Counted from the stretch's first letter, positions 24,974-33,256 are shown. The stretch is 64,000 nucleotides of DNA from Sediminibacterium soli (GCF_009939225.1 NZ_JAACJR010000009.1:124001-188000); one strand, 5' to 3'. Translations and numbers: made by a program. Notes: generated by a model not told the origin, from the sequence alone.

Positions 24974-27085
24974 TTAATTCAGTTCTATATTGACCAGTTG
25001 TCCCTTTGCGATCATCTGTCCGGGTTGAACAGACTGTGCCGACACTTTTCCTTTTCCTTTCACCGTTACCCGCAAGCCCATGTTCTCGCACAGGTATACC
25101 ACATCTTTCAATCCCATGCCCTTCAGCTGTGGCATGGTGTTATTGACGATCTCCTTTCTGTTCATCACCAGCCGCGCATCTTTTGCGTTCATATTCGTCC
25201 ATTCATCAATCCGGTTCGTGGAATCCGTATATCCAATCGACAGCTTGGAGGCAATCAGTGCCATATCCTGCCTGCTGCCGCTGTAGGCAAAAGCAGTGCT
25301 GTCCGTTTTTCTTTTCTGAACAGCTGCTGTATTGCTTTGCAGAATATAGGTGCTGTACAGGCGGTCTGCGATCTCTTTGAAAACGGGCCCCGCTATCGAA
25401 CCGCCGTAATACACTGCAGCATGCGGTTTGTTTTTGATGATCACCACGCAGGTATACTGCGGGTTTTCTGCAGGGAAATAACCGGCAAAAGACGACTGGT
25501 ATATCTTATCTGCATAACCCCTGTTACCATCGGCCACCAGCGCGGTGCCTGTCTTTCCCGCCACCTGGTAAGGCGTTCCTTTAAACAGTTCCTTGGCAGT
25601 GCCGTTGGTACATACACCCTCAAGACAGGTCTGCAATTGTTTCAGGGTGATATCGCTGCATAATTTCTCATCTATAACGGCCGGTGCAAATTCCTGCAGC
25701 AGCACACCTTCTTCTTTTACCGCACTCACCAGGTAAGGACGCATCATTTTCCCGTTGTTGGCAACCGCATTGTACAGTGTGGTTGTTTGCAGGGGCGTAA
25801 CAGAAAGATTGTATCCGAATGCCATCCAGGGTAATGTGGTCGGGCCCCAGAAACGTCCGCCGGGTTTGTAGATCACGGGGCGGCCTTCTCCGCGCAGATC
25901 GATGCCCGTGAGTGTGTCCATGCGCATTTTTTTCAGGTGACGGATGAACTGATTGGGGACTGCCGAATAGTAGATCGAAGCCAGTTTTGCCATAGCCACG
26001 TTCGAGCTTAATTCAAAAGAATGCTGCACGGTGGTTTCGTTCTCTTTATGCACTTCGGAATCGTATACGGTCTGCCCTGCTATTTTCCAGGCGCCATGTT
26101 CAAGATTGATACCCTGGTTAAGGGTCACTTTTTTATCTTCCAGCAATGCCATCATGGTTGCCAGTTTGAAAGTGGAGCCCGGTTCGGTCGGACTGATCGC
26201 ATAGTTGTAGTCTTCCCAGTAAGTACCGTCGGATCTTTTGCCGAGGTTGGCGATGGCTTTGATCTTTCCCGTTTTCACTTCCATCACGATCACGCAGCCA
26301 TGCTGCGCATCGTTTTTGACCAGCATTTTCATCAATGCGTTTTCAGCGATATCCTGTATAAAAACATCGATCGTACTTACAATGTCCTTGCCTGTCTCGG
26401 GTTCTATTTCGTACGTATCATCCACCGGAACGCTTACACCGCCGGCAATGGTGCGAACGGTGCGTTTGCCATTGCGTCCGCGCAGCAAACTGTCGTAGGT
26501 CATTTCCAGTCCAACCTTATTCGAGTCCCTGGCCAAACCGATGGTTCTGAATGCCAGCATCTGGTATGGGTTGAGGCGGATGGTTTTTTCGTTGGCGATC
26601 ATGCCGCTTTTGTATCTGCCCAGCCTGAACAGCGGAAATTTCCGCAGTTGCTCATACTCGCGAAAGCTTGCTTTCTTGTGCAGCAGAAAATAGCCTTCTT
26701 CGTTTTTATACCCCTGCTGTAACAGCGTCTTGTACGCGCCTGCTGTCTGGTCCTGGAACAAAGCAGCCAGGCAATGACTCAATGAATCGATATTATTCCG
26801 GAACAGCTGCCCGTTCTTCTCCCGCAGTGCATCCACGCGGAAGTCCATGTATATATCAAACTGTGGAATGCTGGTACTGAGCATCTGCCCGTCTTCGCTG
26901 TAAATGGTGCCGCGCTCCGCTTCGATCTCGTCCATTCTGAGGTGAAGGCTGTCGCTCATGCTGCGCCAGTGCGCGCCCTGTACCTGCTGGATATAGATGG
27001 CCTTGCCAAAAATGGCAACACAGGCCACCACCACCAGTATGTAACTGAGGTAGACCCTCCAGAGTATGTCGCGTTTTACATCCAA
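24974..27085 (-). CDS. ftsI: Penicillin-binding protein FtsI (PBP3-like, with PASTA domain)
   Basis: A 703-residue class B penicillin-binding protein, the septal transpeptidase working with FtsW. Layout: cytoplasmic start, one helix (about 11-30), a pedestal domain, then the transpeptidase with the active-site STFK at 304-307, SSN at 360-362 and KTGT at 511-514. One PASTA domain lies at about 640-703 (TMPQLKGMGLKDVVYLCENMG), which binds peptidoglycan; E. coli FtsI lacks it. No in-frame ATG exists near the start. The conserved MDVKRDILWRVYL begins at a TTG, 30 nt after the ftsL stop. Confidence 0.95.
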   Translation of the reverse strand: MDVKRDILWRVYLSYILVVVACVAIFGKAIYIQQVQGAHWRSMSDSLHLRMDEIEAERGTIYSEDGQMLSTSIPQFDIYMDFRVDALREKNGQLFRNNIDSLSHCLAALFQDQTAGAYKTLLQQGYKNEEGYFLLHKKASFREYEQLRKFPLFRLGRYKSGMIANEKTIRLNPYQMLAFRTIGLARDSNKVGLEMTYDSLLRGRNGKRTVRTIAGGVSVPVDDTYEIEPETGKDIVSTIDVFIQDIAENALMKMLVKNDAQHGCVIVMEVKTGKIKAIANLGKRSDGTYWEDYNYAISPTEPGSTFKLATMMALLEDKKVTLNQGINLEHGAWKIAGQTVYDSEVHKENETTVQHSFELSSNVAMAKLASIYYSAVPNQFIRHLKKMRMDTLTGIDLRGEGRPVIYKPGGRFWGPTTLPWMAFGYNLSVTPLQTTTLYNAVANNGKMMRPYLVSAVKEEGVLLQEFAPAVIDEKLCSDITLKQLQTCLEGVCTNGTAKELFKGTPYQVAGKTGTALVADGNRGYADKIYQSSFAGYFPAENPQYTCVVIIKNKPHAAVYYGGSIAGPVFKEIADRLYSTYILQSNTAAVQKRKTDSTAFAYSGSRQDMALIASKLSIGYTDSTNRIDEWTNMNAKDARLVMNRKEIVNNTMPQLKGMGLKDVVYLCENMGLRVTVKGKGKVSAQSVQPGQMIAKGQLVNIELN

Positions 27086-27115
27086 GCGTTGGTTATTAGT
27101 AATCAGGAAATCGAA

Positions 27116-27445
27116 TTAATTGGTGTGTATTCTTTTCAGCCGCTCAGGCATGTCCCTGCTTACCTTCAGTCCCAGTGGCTCTGCCGCTTTAACAATCTGG
27201 GCTTCCTGGCTGCGGAACATCACTTCACTCTTCAGCGTTTTGTATTCGTATTGCAGTTCCTTCAGTTCACTCGAGGTATTGTTGATCCTTCTGATCGTTT
27301 TATCCGACCGATGGCCATTGGCGATATATAATACAGCCAGTACCGAGAGGAAAAGAAAGAACGGGATATTCTTTACAATCCATTGGTAGTTGAACATCCC
27401 CTTTAAAGGATTTTTACCGGTGGTATTTTTGGTTTCTTCTGCCAA
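27116..27445 (-). CDS. ftsL: FtsL-like division protein
   Basis: A 109-residue bitopic protein: basic N-terminus, one helix at about 30-48 (FFLFLSVLAVLYIANG), then a periplasmic helical segment with heptad-like spacing (RRINNTSSELKELQYEYKTLKSE), as in FtsL. It sits between rsmH and ftsI, where ftsL is expected. The sequence ends with GLKVSRDMPERLKRIH. The best start is a TTG, since no ATG is in frame upstream of the helix. FtsL links FtsQ and FtsWI; identity rests on topology and gene order. Confidence 0.82.
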   Translation of the reverse strand: MAEETKNTTGKNPLKGMFNYQWIVKNIPFFLFLSVLAVLYIANGHRSDKTIRRINNTSSELKELQYEYKTLKSEVMFRSQEAQIVKAAEPLGLKVSRDMPERLKRIHTN

Positions 27446-27508
27446 TGCTGTGTTTGTTGGTTGGTGGTTTTCGGTAATGGTTGCTGCAGTCGGGCCGCGA
27501 CCGGCAAC

Positions 27509-28405
27509 TCAGCATCTTTCCGCAACCCGCAGTTTGGCACTGCGGCTGCGGGGATTGCGTTTCAGTTCTTCTTCAGAAGCAGTTATTGGTTTTTTGGTAA
27601 CGATCCTGAACACCTCTTCTTTCGCAACGGGCATGAAGGGGTTATCAACCGTTTCTTCAAAACTGCCCTGGCGGAAGAAATTCTTCACAACCCTGTCTTC
27701 GATGGAATGAAAGGTGATGATGGCAACACGGCCACCCTTTTTCAGCACAGCAGGAACCTGCTGCAGCATGTCTCTCAACGCACCCATTTCGTCGTTCACC
27801 CCGATCCGAAGAGCCTGGAATACCTGGGCCAAGTACTTGTTGGGATTTCCTTTCACCGAGGGGCCGATCAGCGCTTTAAACTGTTCGATGGTAGCATAGG
27901 GCAGGTTTCTTCTTTCCTGCACGATCTGTTTTGCGAGTGTTTTGGAATTGGTTACCTCTCCAAACTGCTCGAACAGTTTATGCAGCTGCTGTTCGCTGTA
28001 ATCGCGGATGATATCAACGGCAGACGATGCCTGTCTTCTATCCATACGCATATCCAGCGGACCGGCAAAGCGTGTTGAAAAACCGCGCGCTCCTTCATCG
28101 AACTGGTGACTGCTTACGCCCAGGTCGGCCAGAATGCCGTCTACCTGCGTTATTTTATGCAATCGCAGCATTCGCTGCAGGTGACGGAAGTTCTGCGGCA
28201 CAAATACCACGCGTTCATCGTCTGGCAGGTTGCGCTGCGCATCCGCATCCTGGTCAAATGCAAAGAGCCTGCCCTGTTCGTTCAGCTTCGCCAATATTCC
28301 CCTGCTATGGCCGCCGCCCCCAAACGTGCAATCCACATACACGCCATCGGGCCGGATGGCCAGGCCATCGAGAGATGCTTCGTACAGTACAGGAATGTGA
28401 TACAT
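27509..28405 (-). CDS. rsmH: 16S rRNA (cytosine1402-N4)-methyltransferase RsmH
   Basis: RsmH (MraW) methylates N4 of C1402 in the ribosomal decoding centre using SAM. The 298-residue protein has HIPVLYEASLDGL at the start, the SAM site DCTFGGGGHSRGIL (about 24-37), DGILADLGVSSHQFDEGARGFS and RVAIITFHSIEDRVVKNFF. The ATG at 28405 follows directly after the TTTG of a family C repeat. It is the second gene of the dcw operon, separated from mraZ by about 150 nt filled by that repeat. Confidence 0.97.
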   Translation of the reverse strand: MYHIPVLYEASLDGLAIRPDGVYVDCTFGGGGHSRGILAKLNEQGRLFAFDQDADAQRNLPDDERVVFVPQNFRHLQRMLRLHKITQVDGILADLGVSSHQFDEGARGFSTRFAGPLDMRMDRRQASSAVDIIRDYSEQQLHKLFEQFGEVTNSKTLAKQIVQERRNLPYATIEQFKALIGPSVKGNPNKYLAQVFQALRIGVNDEMGALRDMLQQVPAVLKKGGRVAIITFHSIEDRVVKNFFRQGSFEETVDNPFMPVAKEEVFRIVTKKPITASEEELKRNPRSRSAKLRVAERC

Positions 28406-28569
28406 CAAATTTGAAAATTTGAAAACCTGCCTCGCCGGCAGGCTGGTTTGAAAATTGGAAAACTGAGGACGGAACGAGCAGATCGGAAAACCGGAAGAGT
28501 TGGTTTGAAAATCACTGTCATCACGTTTGTCATTTTCAAATTTTCAAATCTTCAGATTTTCAAATTTTG
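28406..28569. repeat. Family C repeat with CCTGCC/GGCAGG palindrome, inside the dcw operon
   Basis: CAAATTTGAAAATTTGAAAAC (28406-28426, here quoted in part) faces a right arm of TTTTCAAATTTTCAAATC units (28533-28569). Next to the left arm lies CCTGCC-TCGCC-GGCAGG (28426-28442) followed by another TTTGAAAATTGG. The element fills the whole mraZ-rsmH gap, supplies the mraZ stop codon, and touches the rsmH start codon. A transcript could fold the arms into a long AT-rich stem enclosing a GC-rich hairpin. The second copy lies between atpD and atpC. Confidence 0.8.
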
Positions 28570-29012
28570 TTCTCCGCCATCACCTGCTGGGCGAGATCAC
28601 TGAAAGCCTCGGGTGAGAAATCCTCAAAGAGCTGTTTGTACTTACCTGCATCCCAGATCTCGAACCGGTCTACGGCGGCCGCAAGAACAATGTCTTTGGC
28701 CAGCCCGGCAAACTCCTTCAGTGTAGGCGGAAGCAGCAAACGGTTGGCGGAATCGAGTTCCACTTCCGTTGCCCCACCCAGGAACTGGCGGCGAAATTGA
28801 CGTACCTTGGGGTCGAAATCATTCAACTGGCTGATTTTGGCAATAATCTGTTCCCAACTTTTGAGCGGATACAACGTGAGGCATTTTTCGAACCCACGGC
28901 TGAGGATGAAACGCGTCTCCCCTTCCGGCAACTGTTTTTTCAGTCCGCCCGGAAGCAGGAAGCGACCTTTCGCATCTACCGTAGCCTCGTATTCTCCGTG
29001 AAAACTGCTCAT
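28560..29012 (-). CDS. mraZ: Transcriptional regulator MraZ
   Basis: MraZ is the AbrB-like repressor and first gene of dcw clusters. The 150-residue protein begins MSSFHGEYEATVDAKGRFLLP, with the two repeated SpoVT/AbrB-like folds (about 5-60 and 80-130) and the paired DxKGRxxLP-type motifs, here DAKGRFLLP and DSANRLLLP. The frame also opens from a GTG 13 codons upstream, but the ATG at 29012 fits the family. The last codons AAA ATT TGA fall inside a family C repeat. Upstream are four 10-bp direct repeats matching an MraZ operator. Confidence 0.95.
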   Translation of the reverse strand: MSSFHGEYEATVDAKGRFLLPGGLKKQLPEGETRFILSRGFEKCLTLYPLKSWEQIIAKISQLNDFDPKVRQFRRQFLGGATEVELDSANRLLLPPTLKEFAGLAKDIVLAAAVDRFEIWDAGKYKQLFEDFSPEAFSDLAQQVMAENKI

Positions 29013-29034
29013 TGGTGAATAAATATTGTCAGAA

Positions 29035-29074
29035 TTACCACTTGTTGACACAAAATAACACTTTTTCCCACTTT
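29035..29074 (-). promoter_or_regulatory. Putative MraZ operator: four 10-bp direct repeats
   Basis: On the minus strand, four consecutive 10-mers read AAAGTGGGAA, AAAGTGTTAT, TTTGTGTCAA and CAAGTGGTAA, ending 23 nt before the mraZ ATG. All share the form nnnGTG(G/T)nn(A/T). This fits the 10-bp-spaced MraZ boxes described in other bacteria (TGGGN-N5 in E. coli, AAAGTG[T/G]N3 in mollicutes). TATTTTG within units 2-3 may be the -7 region, so binding would block the promoter. Confidence 0.75.
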
Positions 29075-29502
29075 TAAATTGAAAATGGGCGATTTGTATT
29101 TATCCACTAACGGCCGTTCGGCTCAAATGCAGCAGGGATAAGGATTTGCGAAGATTCGCTACAGTCACCCACTCAAACCCATGTGAATTACTGTGGATAA
29201 CCCCTGCACAAACGCCTCGCGACTGTGCATTACCGTCTCAATTGAAAACCAACTGCTGCGGTTTGTTATCCGCCAAATTCATTTCCGTCCCCATAAAATA
29301 CTGTAAATCAATTTGTAAAGCAGGAATGCAGATCAATGTGTTTATAGCGGATAAGCAACCGCCGGGCTCTGGTGCCCTGTGAACAACACCGCTAAGCATT
29401 GCCGCCCAAGTGCGGAAAAGGGAGCGGACGGAAGACTGGCAAGCCGTTTCAACCAGTCCAGTTTTTCCGGCGGATTACACCGATTAGACGGATTTTTGCA
29501 GG
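29075..29502. other. Intergenic region between mraZ and queA with DnaA-box-like 9-mers
   Basis: This gap has no convincing gene. It contains several matches to the DnaA box TTATCCACA: TTATCCACT at 29100-29108 (8/9), a perfect match on the minus strand at 29192-29200, TTATCCGCC at 29266-29274 (7/9), TTATCCGCT on the minus strand at 29346-29354 (7/9) and TTGTTCACA on the minus strand at 29379-29387 (7/9). TAATTCACA lies next to the perfect box at 29182-29190. The rest has no feature I can name. Confidence 0.5.
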
Positions 29503-30729
29503 ATGCATCCAAGGTTTCTCTCCATCCGGGATTTTACCTACGAATTACCGGAAGAACGTATCGCCAGGTACCCGCTGCCACAACGCGACCAGAGCAAATT
29601 ACTGGTCTGGAAAAAAGGGTTGATTTCTGAAAACAGCTATGCCTCGGTGGCTGATGAAATTCCGGAAGGCAGCCTGCTGGTCTTCAACAATACCAAAGTG
29701 GTGGAAGCCAGGCTGCAGTTTCGTAAACCCGGCGGCGACAGCATCATCGAAATTTTTTGTCTTGAGCCGGGCAGCCAGTACGCAGATATCACCACTGCCA
29801 TGCTGCAGAAAGGAAGTGTTACCTGGAAATGCCTGGTAGGCGGTGCAAAAAAATGGAAAGAAGGCAGGCTTGCGAACACGGTTAACACCGCGCAGCGATC
29901 CGTTACACTGACGGCAACCAAGCTGGAAAAAAACAACGATCATTACCTGATCGAACTCAGCTGGGATGACACTTCACTCAGCTTTGCGGAGCTATTGCAT
30001 CTTGCGGGTGCCATACCGCTTCCGCCATATCTTAACAGAGCGGCAGAAGCATCCGATAAAGAACGGTACCAGACCATCTACGCACGACACGATGGTTCTG
30101 TTGCCGCGCCCACGGCAGGACTTCATTTTACCGATACCGTTTTTCAGTCGCTGAAAAAAAAAGGCATCGGGCATGAATTTGTGACGCTGCATGTAGGTGC
30201 GGGCACTTTCAAACCTGTGAAATCCGAAACCATGCAGGACCATGATATGCATTCGGAATTCATCGATGTCACTGCGGCATGTATTGAACACATTCTTCAG
30301 CAGCTTCCGGGAAAGATCATCGCCGTTGGCACCACTTCGCTGAGAACGATCGAGAGCCTGTTCTGGCTTGGACGGAAAGTGCTGGCGGATGAACGCATAC
30401 AACCCGAAGCACTTTTTCTTTCCCAATGGGAGGCCTACGAAATACCCGCACAGGAAAATAATGCACGGACCGCATTACAGGGTCTGCTCGACTGGATGAA
30501 AAAACACCAGTGCAGCCGGCTGCTTACCAAAACACAGATCATTATTGCACCCGGATATACTTTCCGGATCGTTGGCGGACTGATCACCAATTTCCACCAG
30601 CCACAATCCACTTTATTGCTGCTGGTTGCCGCCATCACCGGCAAGGAATGGAAGACCGTTTACGGCTATGCACTGCAGCACGGGTTCCGTTTTCTGAGTT
30701 ATGGGGATGGGTCGTTGTTATGGGTGTAA
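29503..30729 (+). CDS. queA: S-adenosylmethionine:tRNA ribosyltransferase-isomerase QueA
   Basis: QueA builds epoxyqueuosine on tRNA by transferring the ribosyl part of SAM to preQ1 at the wobble base. The 408-residue protein has the family blocks FTYELPEERIARYPL near the start, LLVFNNTKVVEARL, LPPYLNR, YQTIYARHDGSVAAPTAGLHFT, LHVGAGTFKPV and VGTTSLRTIES, then TNFHQPQSTLLLLVAA. It is about 50 residues longer than E. coli QueA, through an insert around 290-330. It is divergent from the dcw operon. GATTTTTG ending 7 nt before the start is a weak -7 candidate. Confidence 0.96.
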   Translation: MHPRFLSIRDFTYELPEERIARYPLPQRDQSKLLVWKKGLISENSYASVADEIPEGSLLVFNNTKVVEARLQFRKPGGDSIIEIFCLEPGSQYADITTAMLQKGSVTWKCLVGGAKKWKEGRLANTVNTAQRSVTLTATKLEKNNDHYLIELSWDDTSLSFAELLHLAGAIPLPPYLNRAAEASDKERYQTIYARHDGSVAAPTAGLHFTDTVFQSLKKKGIGHEFVTLHVGAGTFKPVKSETMQDHDMHSEFIDVTAACIEHILQQLPGKIIAVGTTSLRTIESLFWLGRKVLADERIQPEALFLSQWEAYEIPAQENNARTALQGLLDWMKKHQCSRLLTKTQIIIAPGYTFRIVGGLITNFHQPQSTLLLLVAAITGKEWKTVYGYALQHGFRFLSYGDGSLLWV

Positions 30730-30739
30730 GCTGACCCCA

Positions 30740-30810
30740 CTCTGCGGATTAATAGCAGTTTTTTTACCGCAGAGGAGGGGGGAGTTTCGCAGAGGTTTTT
30801 GGGGGGATTA
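30740..30810. repeat. Family E intergenic repeat (CGCAGAG units)
   Basis: CTCTGCGG (30740-30747) faces CCGCAGAG (30767-30774) around a loop with a T-run, and another CGCAGAGG follows at about 30788-30795 before TTTTTGGGGGG. It lies between the convergent queA and histidine kinase genes, where it could act as a terminator for both. CGCAGAG oligomers of this kind are a further, separate repeat family. Confidence 0.6.
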
Positions 30811-30824
30811 CTTATTTCCGTGCT

Positions 30825-32159
30825 TTAGCTTTCCACTTTTTCCGCCAGGGGCATTTCGATGGTGAAGGCGCTGCCCTTGCCCAGGGTGCTTTCAACCTTG
30901 ATCTTTCCCTTATGGGTGTCTACCACCGTTTTTACATAGCTCATACCCAGGCCAAAGCCTTTAACATCATGAAGGTTGCCGGTATGCGCGCGGAAGAATT
31001 TCTCGAAGATGCGTTTCACGGTTTCCTTATTCATACCGATGCCGTTGTCTTCGACACGCATCACAAAAAATTTCTTGCTGCAATGGGTAGAGATGGTGAT
31101 CCGCGGCTTCTCCTTTGAATACTTGATCGCGTTATCGATCAGGTTGGAGATCATATTGGTGAAATGCACTTCATCGGCCTTGATCAGGTCTGATTTGGCA
31201 TTGAGCTGCACCCGTATCTCTCCTTCTTTTTCCTTTAGCTGCAGCTGGTAGTTATCGAGTATATCCGTAATCAGAACATGAACATGCAAAGGCTGAAAGT
31301 TCAGCTGCAGCTGTTGCCGTTCCATCAAACCCGCCTGCAGTATCGTTTCCACATGTTTGTTCATGCGCACATTTTCTTCCTTGATGATGCCGCTGAAGTA
31401 CCTGGTTTTTTCCTTGTCCTGCTGCACTTTTTCATTCCGCAGCGCATCCACGGCCAGCGAGATCGTGGCCAGCGGGGTTTTGAACTCGTGGGTCATGTTA
31501 TTAATGAAATCGCTTTTGATCTCGCTCAGTTTGCGTTGGTCAACCAGTGATTTCACCGTAATGTAAAATGCGGCAATGATGATCAGCATAAAGGCTACGG
31601 CTCCTATCAATACCCATTTCAATGATGCCAGCACCGGCTTCCGGTAGTCGGGAACGATCACCAGCAATTTTTCGGAGTCAGCGATCCCTTCCAGTTCAGA
31701 ACCGCTTTCGGGTACGATCGGAAACCATACCTGCTTGAAATTTACGGTATCCAGCAACTGCTGGTTAAACCGCGATGTGGACATCTCCAGCTCCTCCTTG
31801 CTGTTGGCCACCCCGAATTCGAAGGACATGTCCTTGACATTCCTGTTTTCAAGCGCCATTTTTATCTTGGAGGCCACTTCCTGCAAAGAAAATTTTTCGC
31901 TTACAGTGGGTGCGTTGAGTATATGCAGGTGGTAATCGGGACTGAAGGTCATGCCATTCCTTCTGGGCAACCGCAGCTGCCGGCTGTAGGTATTATTGGC
32001 CAGTTCGTTGGCAACGTCTTTTACGGCAGTCTCCACTTTGGAGGCAAACTGGTTTTCGGTTACCTCCAACAGGTTATCAAACCAGGATTTCTGCAGCAGT
32101 ATCAATCCGAGGATAGACAGTGAGATCAGTATGATGATAGCGGGGAAAGTTCTCTTCAT
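30825..32159 (-). CDS. Membrane sensor histidine kinase
   Basis: A 444-residue sensor kinase: helix 1 at about 5-22, a periplasmic sensor domain of about 155 residues with no recognised family, helix 2 at about 182-204, then the HisKA phosphoacceptor FINNMTHEFKTPLATISLA with His224. The ATPase domain follows (N box NLIDNAIKYS, G1 VEDNGIGM, G2 GFGLGMSYV). The ATG at 32159 is preferred over an upstream frame extension. There is no response regulator next to it, so it is an orphan here; its partner and signal are unknown. There is no HAMP domain between helix 2 and HisKA. Confidence 0.92.
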   Translation of the reverse strand: MKRTFPAIIILISLSILGLILLQKSWFDNLLEVTENQFASKVETAVKDVANELANNTYSRQLRLPRRNGMTFSPDYHLHILNAPTVSEKFSLQEVASKIKMALENRNVKDMSFEFGVANSKEELEMSTSRFNQQLLDTVNFKQVWFPIVPESGSELEGIADSEKLLVIVPDYRKPVLASLKWVLIGAVAFMLIIIAAFYITVKSLVDQRKLSEIKSDFINNMTHEFKTPLATISLAVDALRNEKVQQDKEKTRYFSGIIKEENVRMNKHVETILQAGLMERQQLQLNFQPLHVHVLITDILDNYQLQLKEKEGEIRVQLNAKSDLIKADEVHFTNMISNLIDNAIKYSKEKPRITISTHCSKKFFVMRVEDNGIGMNKETVKRIFEKFFRAHTGNLHDVKGFGLGMSYVKTVVDTHKGKIKVESTLGKGSAFTIEMPLAEKVES

Positions 32160-32164
32160 CCTCA

Positions 32165-32172
32165 CAAATATA
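32165..32172 (-). promoter_or_regulatory. Probable -7 box of the histidine kinase gene
   Basis: TATATTTG on the minus strand matches TAnnTTTG and ends 5 nt before the ATG at 32159, suggesting a leaderless or nearly leaderless transcript. No clear -33 TTTG. Confidence 0.45.
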
Positions 32173-32317
32173 ACCTGAACGGGAAACACCGGAAGAGGTT
32201 TACCAGGATTTTAACTCTGGAAAAGCAACCCGAAAGCTGACTTACTGATCCAGATTTCCGTTTTTCCCGTTTGATATTTGACTTTTCATTTTCCTGCTTT
32301 TGGTTTATCTTTTACCT

Positions 32318-32869
32318 ATGGTTGAACCCGGGCCAGGCATATTACTGATCTCCGATCCATTCCTCAAAGACCCCAATTTTGCCCGGACCGTCGTGTTCCT
32401 CTGCGAGCACCATCCCGAAGGAACTTTCGGTTTTGTGCTGAACAAGAACGCCGACCGCGAACTGCGCGACCTGATCCGCGATGCAGAAAACATTCATTTC
32501 CCGGTATATGAAGGCGGACCGGTTCAGAAAGACACACTCCATTTTCTTCACCAGCGGCCGGAGCTGATCGAAGGCGGGCTGGAAGTGACCGATGGTATTT
32601 ACTGGGGCGGTAATTTTGAACAGGTGCTGGAACTGCTGCGCGAAAAACAGCTCGGTAAAAAAGACATCCGTTTTTTTCTCGGGTACAGCGGCTGGTCGGA
32701 CGGACAGCTCGAAAACGAATTGAAAGAAAAAAGCTGGATCACAAAGCAGGCCAGCCGGCAACTTGTATTCAATATGGATGCAACAAAAGTCTGGAAACTG
32801 GCGTTGGAGGACATGGGTGGGGAATACAGCCAGATGATCAATTATCCCTTAGATCCGCAGTTGAATTAA
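32318..32869 (+). CDS. YqgE/AlgH family protein
   Basis: A 183-residue protein with the family motifs GILLISDPFLKDPNFARTVVFLCEH at the start, GTFGFVLNK, the VYEGGPV-type strand and FFLGYSGWSDGQLENEL. Structures of this family show a compact two-subdomain fold without a clear active site; AlgH of Pseudomonas affects alginate and virulence gene expression, but the biochemical role is not settled. The ATG at 32318 matches the conserved start better than the one six codons earlier. It is divergent from the histidine kinase gene. Confidence 0.93.
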   Translation: MVEPGPGILLISDPFLKDPNFARTVVFLCEHHPEGTFGFVLNKNADRELRDLIRDAENIHFPVYEGGPVQKDTLHFLHQRPELIEGGLEVTDGIYWGGNFEQVLELLREKQLGKKDIRFFLGYSGWSDGQLENELKEKSWITKQASRQLVFNMDATKVWKLALEDMGGEYSQMINYPLDPQLN

Positions 32870-32952
32870 CACGTACTGTTACATTGTTATATGGCTATGG
32901 GTGGCCGTTGGATCGTTTGAGCAGCTTATTTGCATTTGCCAGGTCTAAAAAC

Positions 32953-32990
32953 AAAAATCCCCGGCGCAGGCCAGGGATTTTCAGTAATGC
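32953..32990 (-). terminator. Rho-independent terminator of atpD-atpC
   Basis: On the minus strand AAAATCCCTGG and CCGGGGATTTT pair (one mismatch) around a 6-nt loop, followed by TTTTTGTTTTTAG. It lies just past the atpC stop. The + strand side also has an A-rich left flank, so it may also help end the YqgE/AlgH transcript. Confidence 0.78.
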
Positions 32991-33001
32991 TTTTATTCTG
33001 C

Positions 33002-33256
33002 TCAGGCTGCAGAAGCACCTTCCACCAATACCGTTACCTTGTTGTTCAGTACTTCTACAAAACCACTCTGGATGGTATAGCTTTCGGAGCTCTTGCTTTT
33101 GTCTTTCAGTATTTTCAGTGTACCCTTACCCAGTGCACTTACCAGTGGCGCGTGTTTATCGAGTATTTCGAATAAACCCGTGATGCCCGGCAATACCACG
33201 CCGTACACATCGCCGCTGTAAAGCTTTTTTTCGGGTGTTAATATTTCCAGTGTCAT
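33002..33256 (-). CDS. atpC: ATP synthase F1 subunit epsilon (short form)
   Basis: An 84-residue epsilon subunit containing only the N-terminal beta-sandwich (LEILTPEKKLYSGDVYGVVLPGITGLFEILDKHAPLVS when read through), which joins the gamma stalk to the c-ring. The two C-terminal helices that inhibit ATP hydrolysis in E. coli (139 residues) are absent, as is common in Bacteroidota. The gene lies 104 nt after atpD, with a family C repeat between them. The other ATP synthase genes are elsewhere; a separate atpDC pair is the usual arrangement in this phylum. Confidence 0.93.
   Translation of the reverse strand: MTLEILTPEKKLYSGDVYGVVLPGITGLFEILDKHAPLVSALGKGTLKILKDKSKSSESYTIQSGFVEVLNNKVTVLVEGASAA

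Noticed and set aside
29146..29500. Small open frames in the mraZ-queA gap
   Set aside because: None has a family match, a conserved start or a plausible promoter; the gap looks regulatory.
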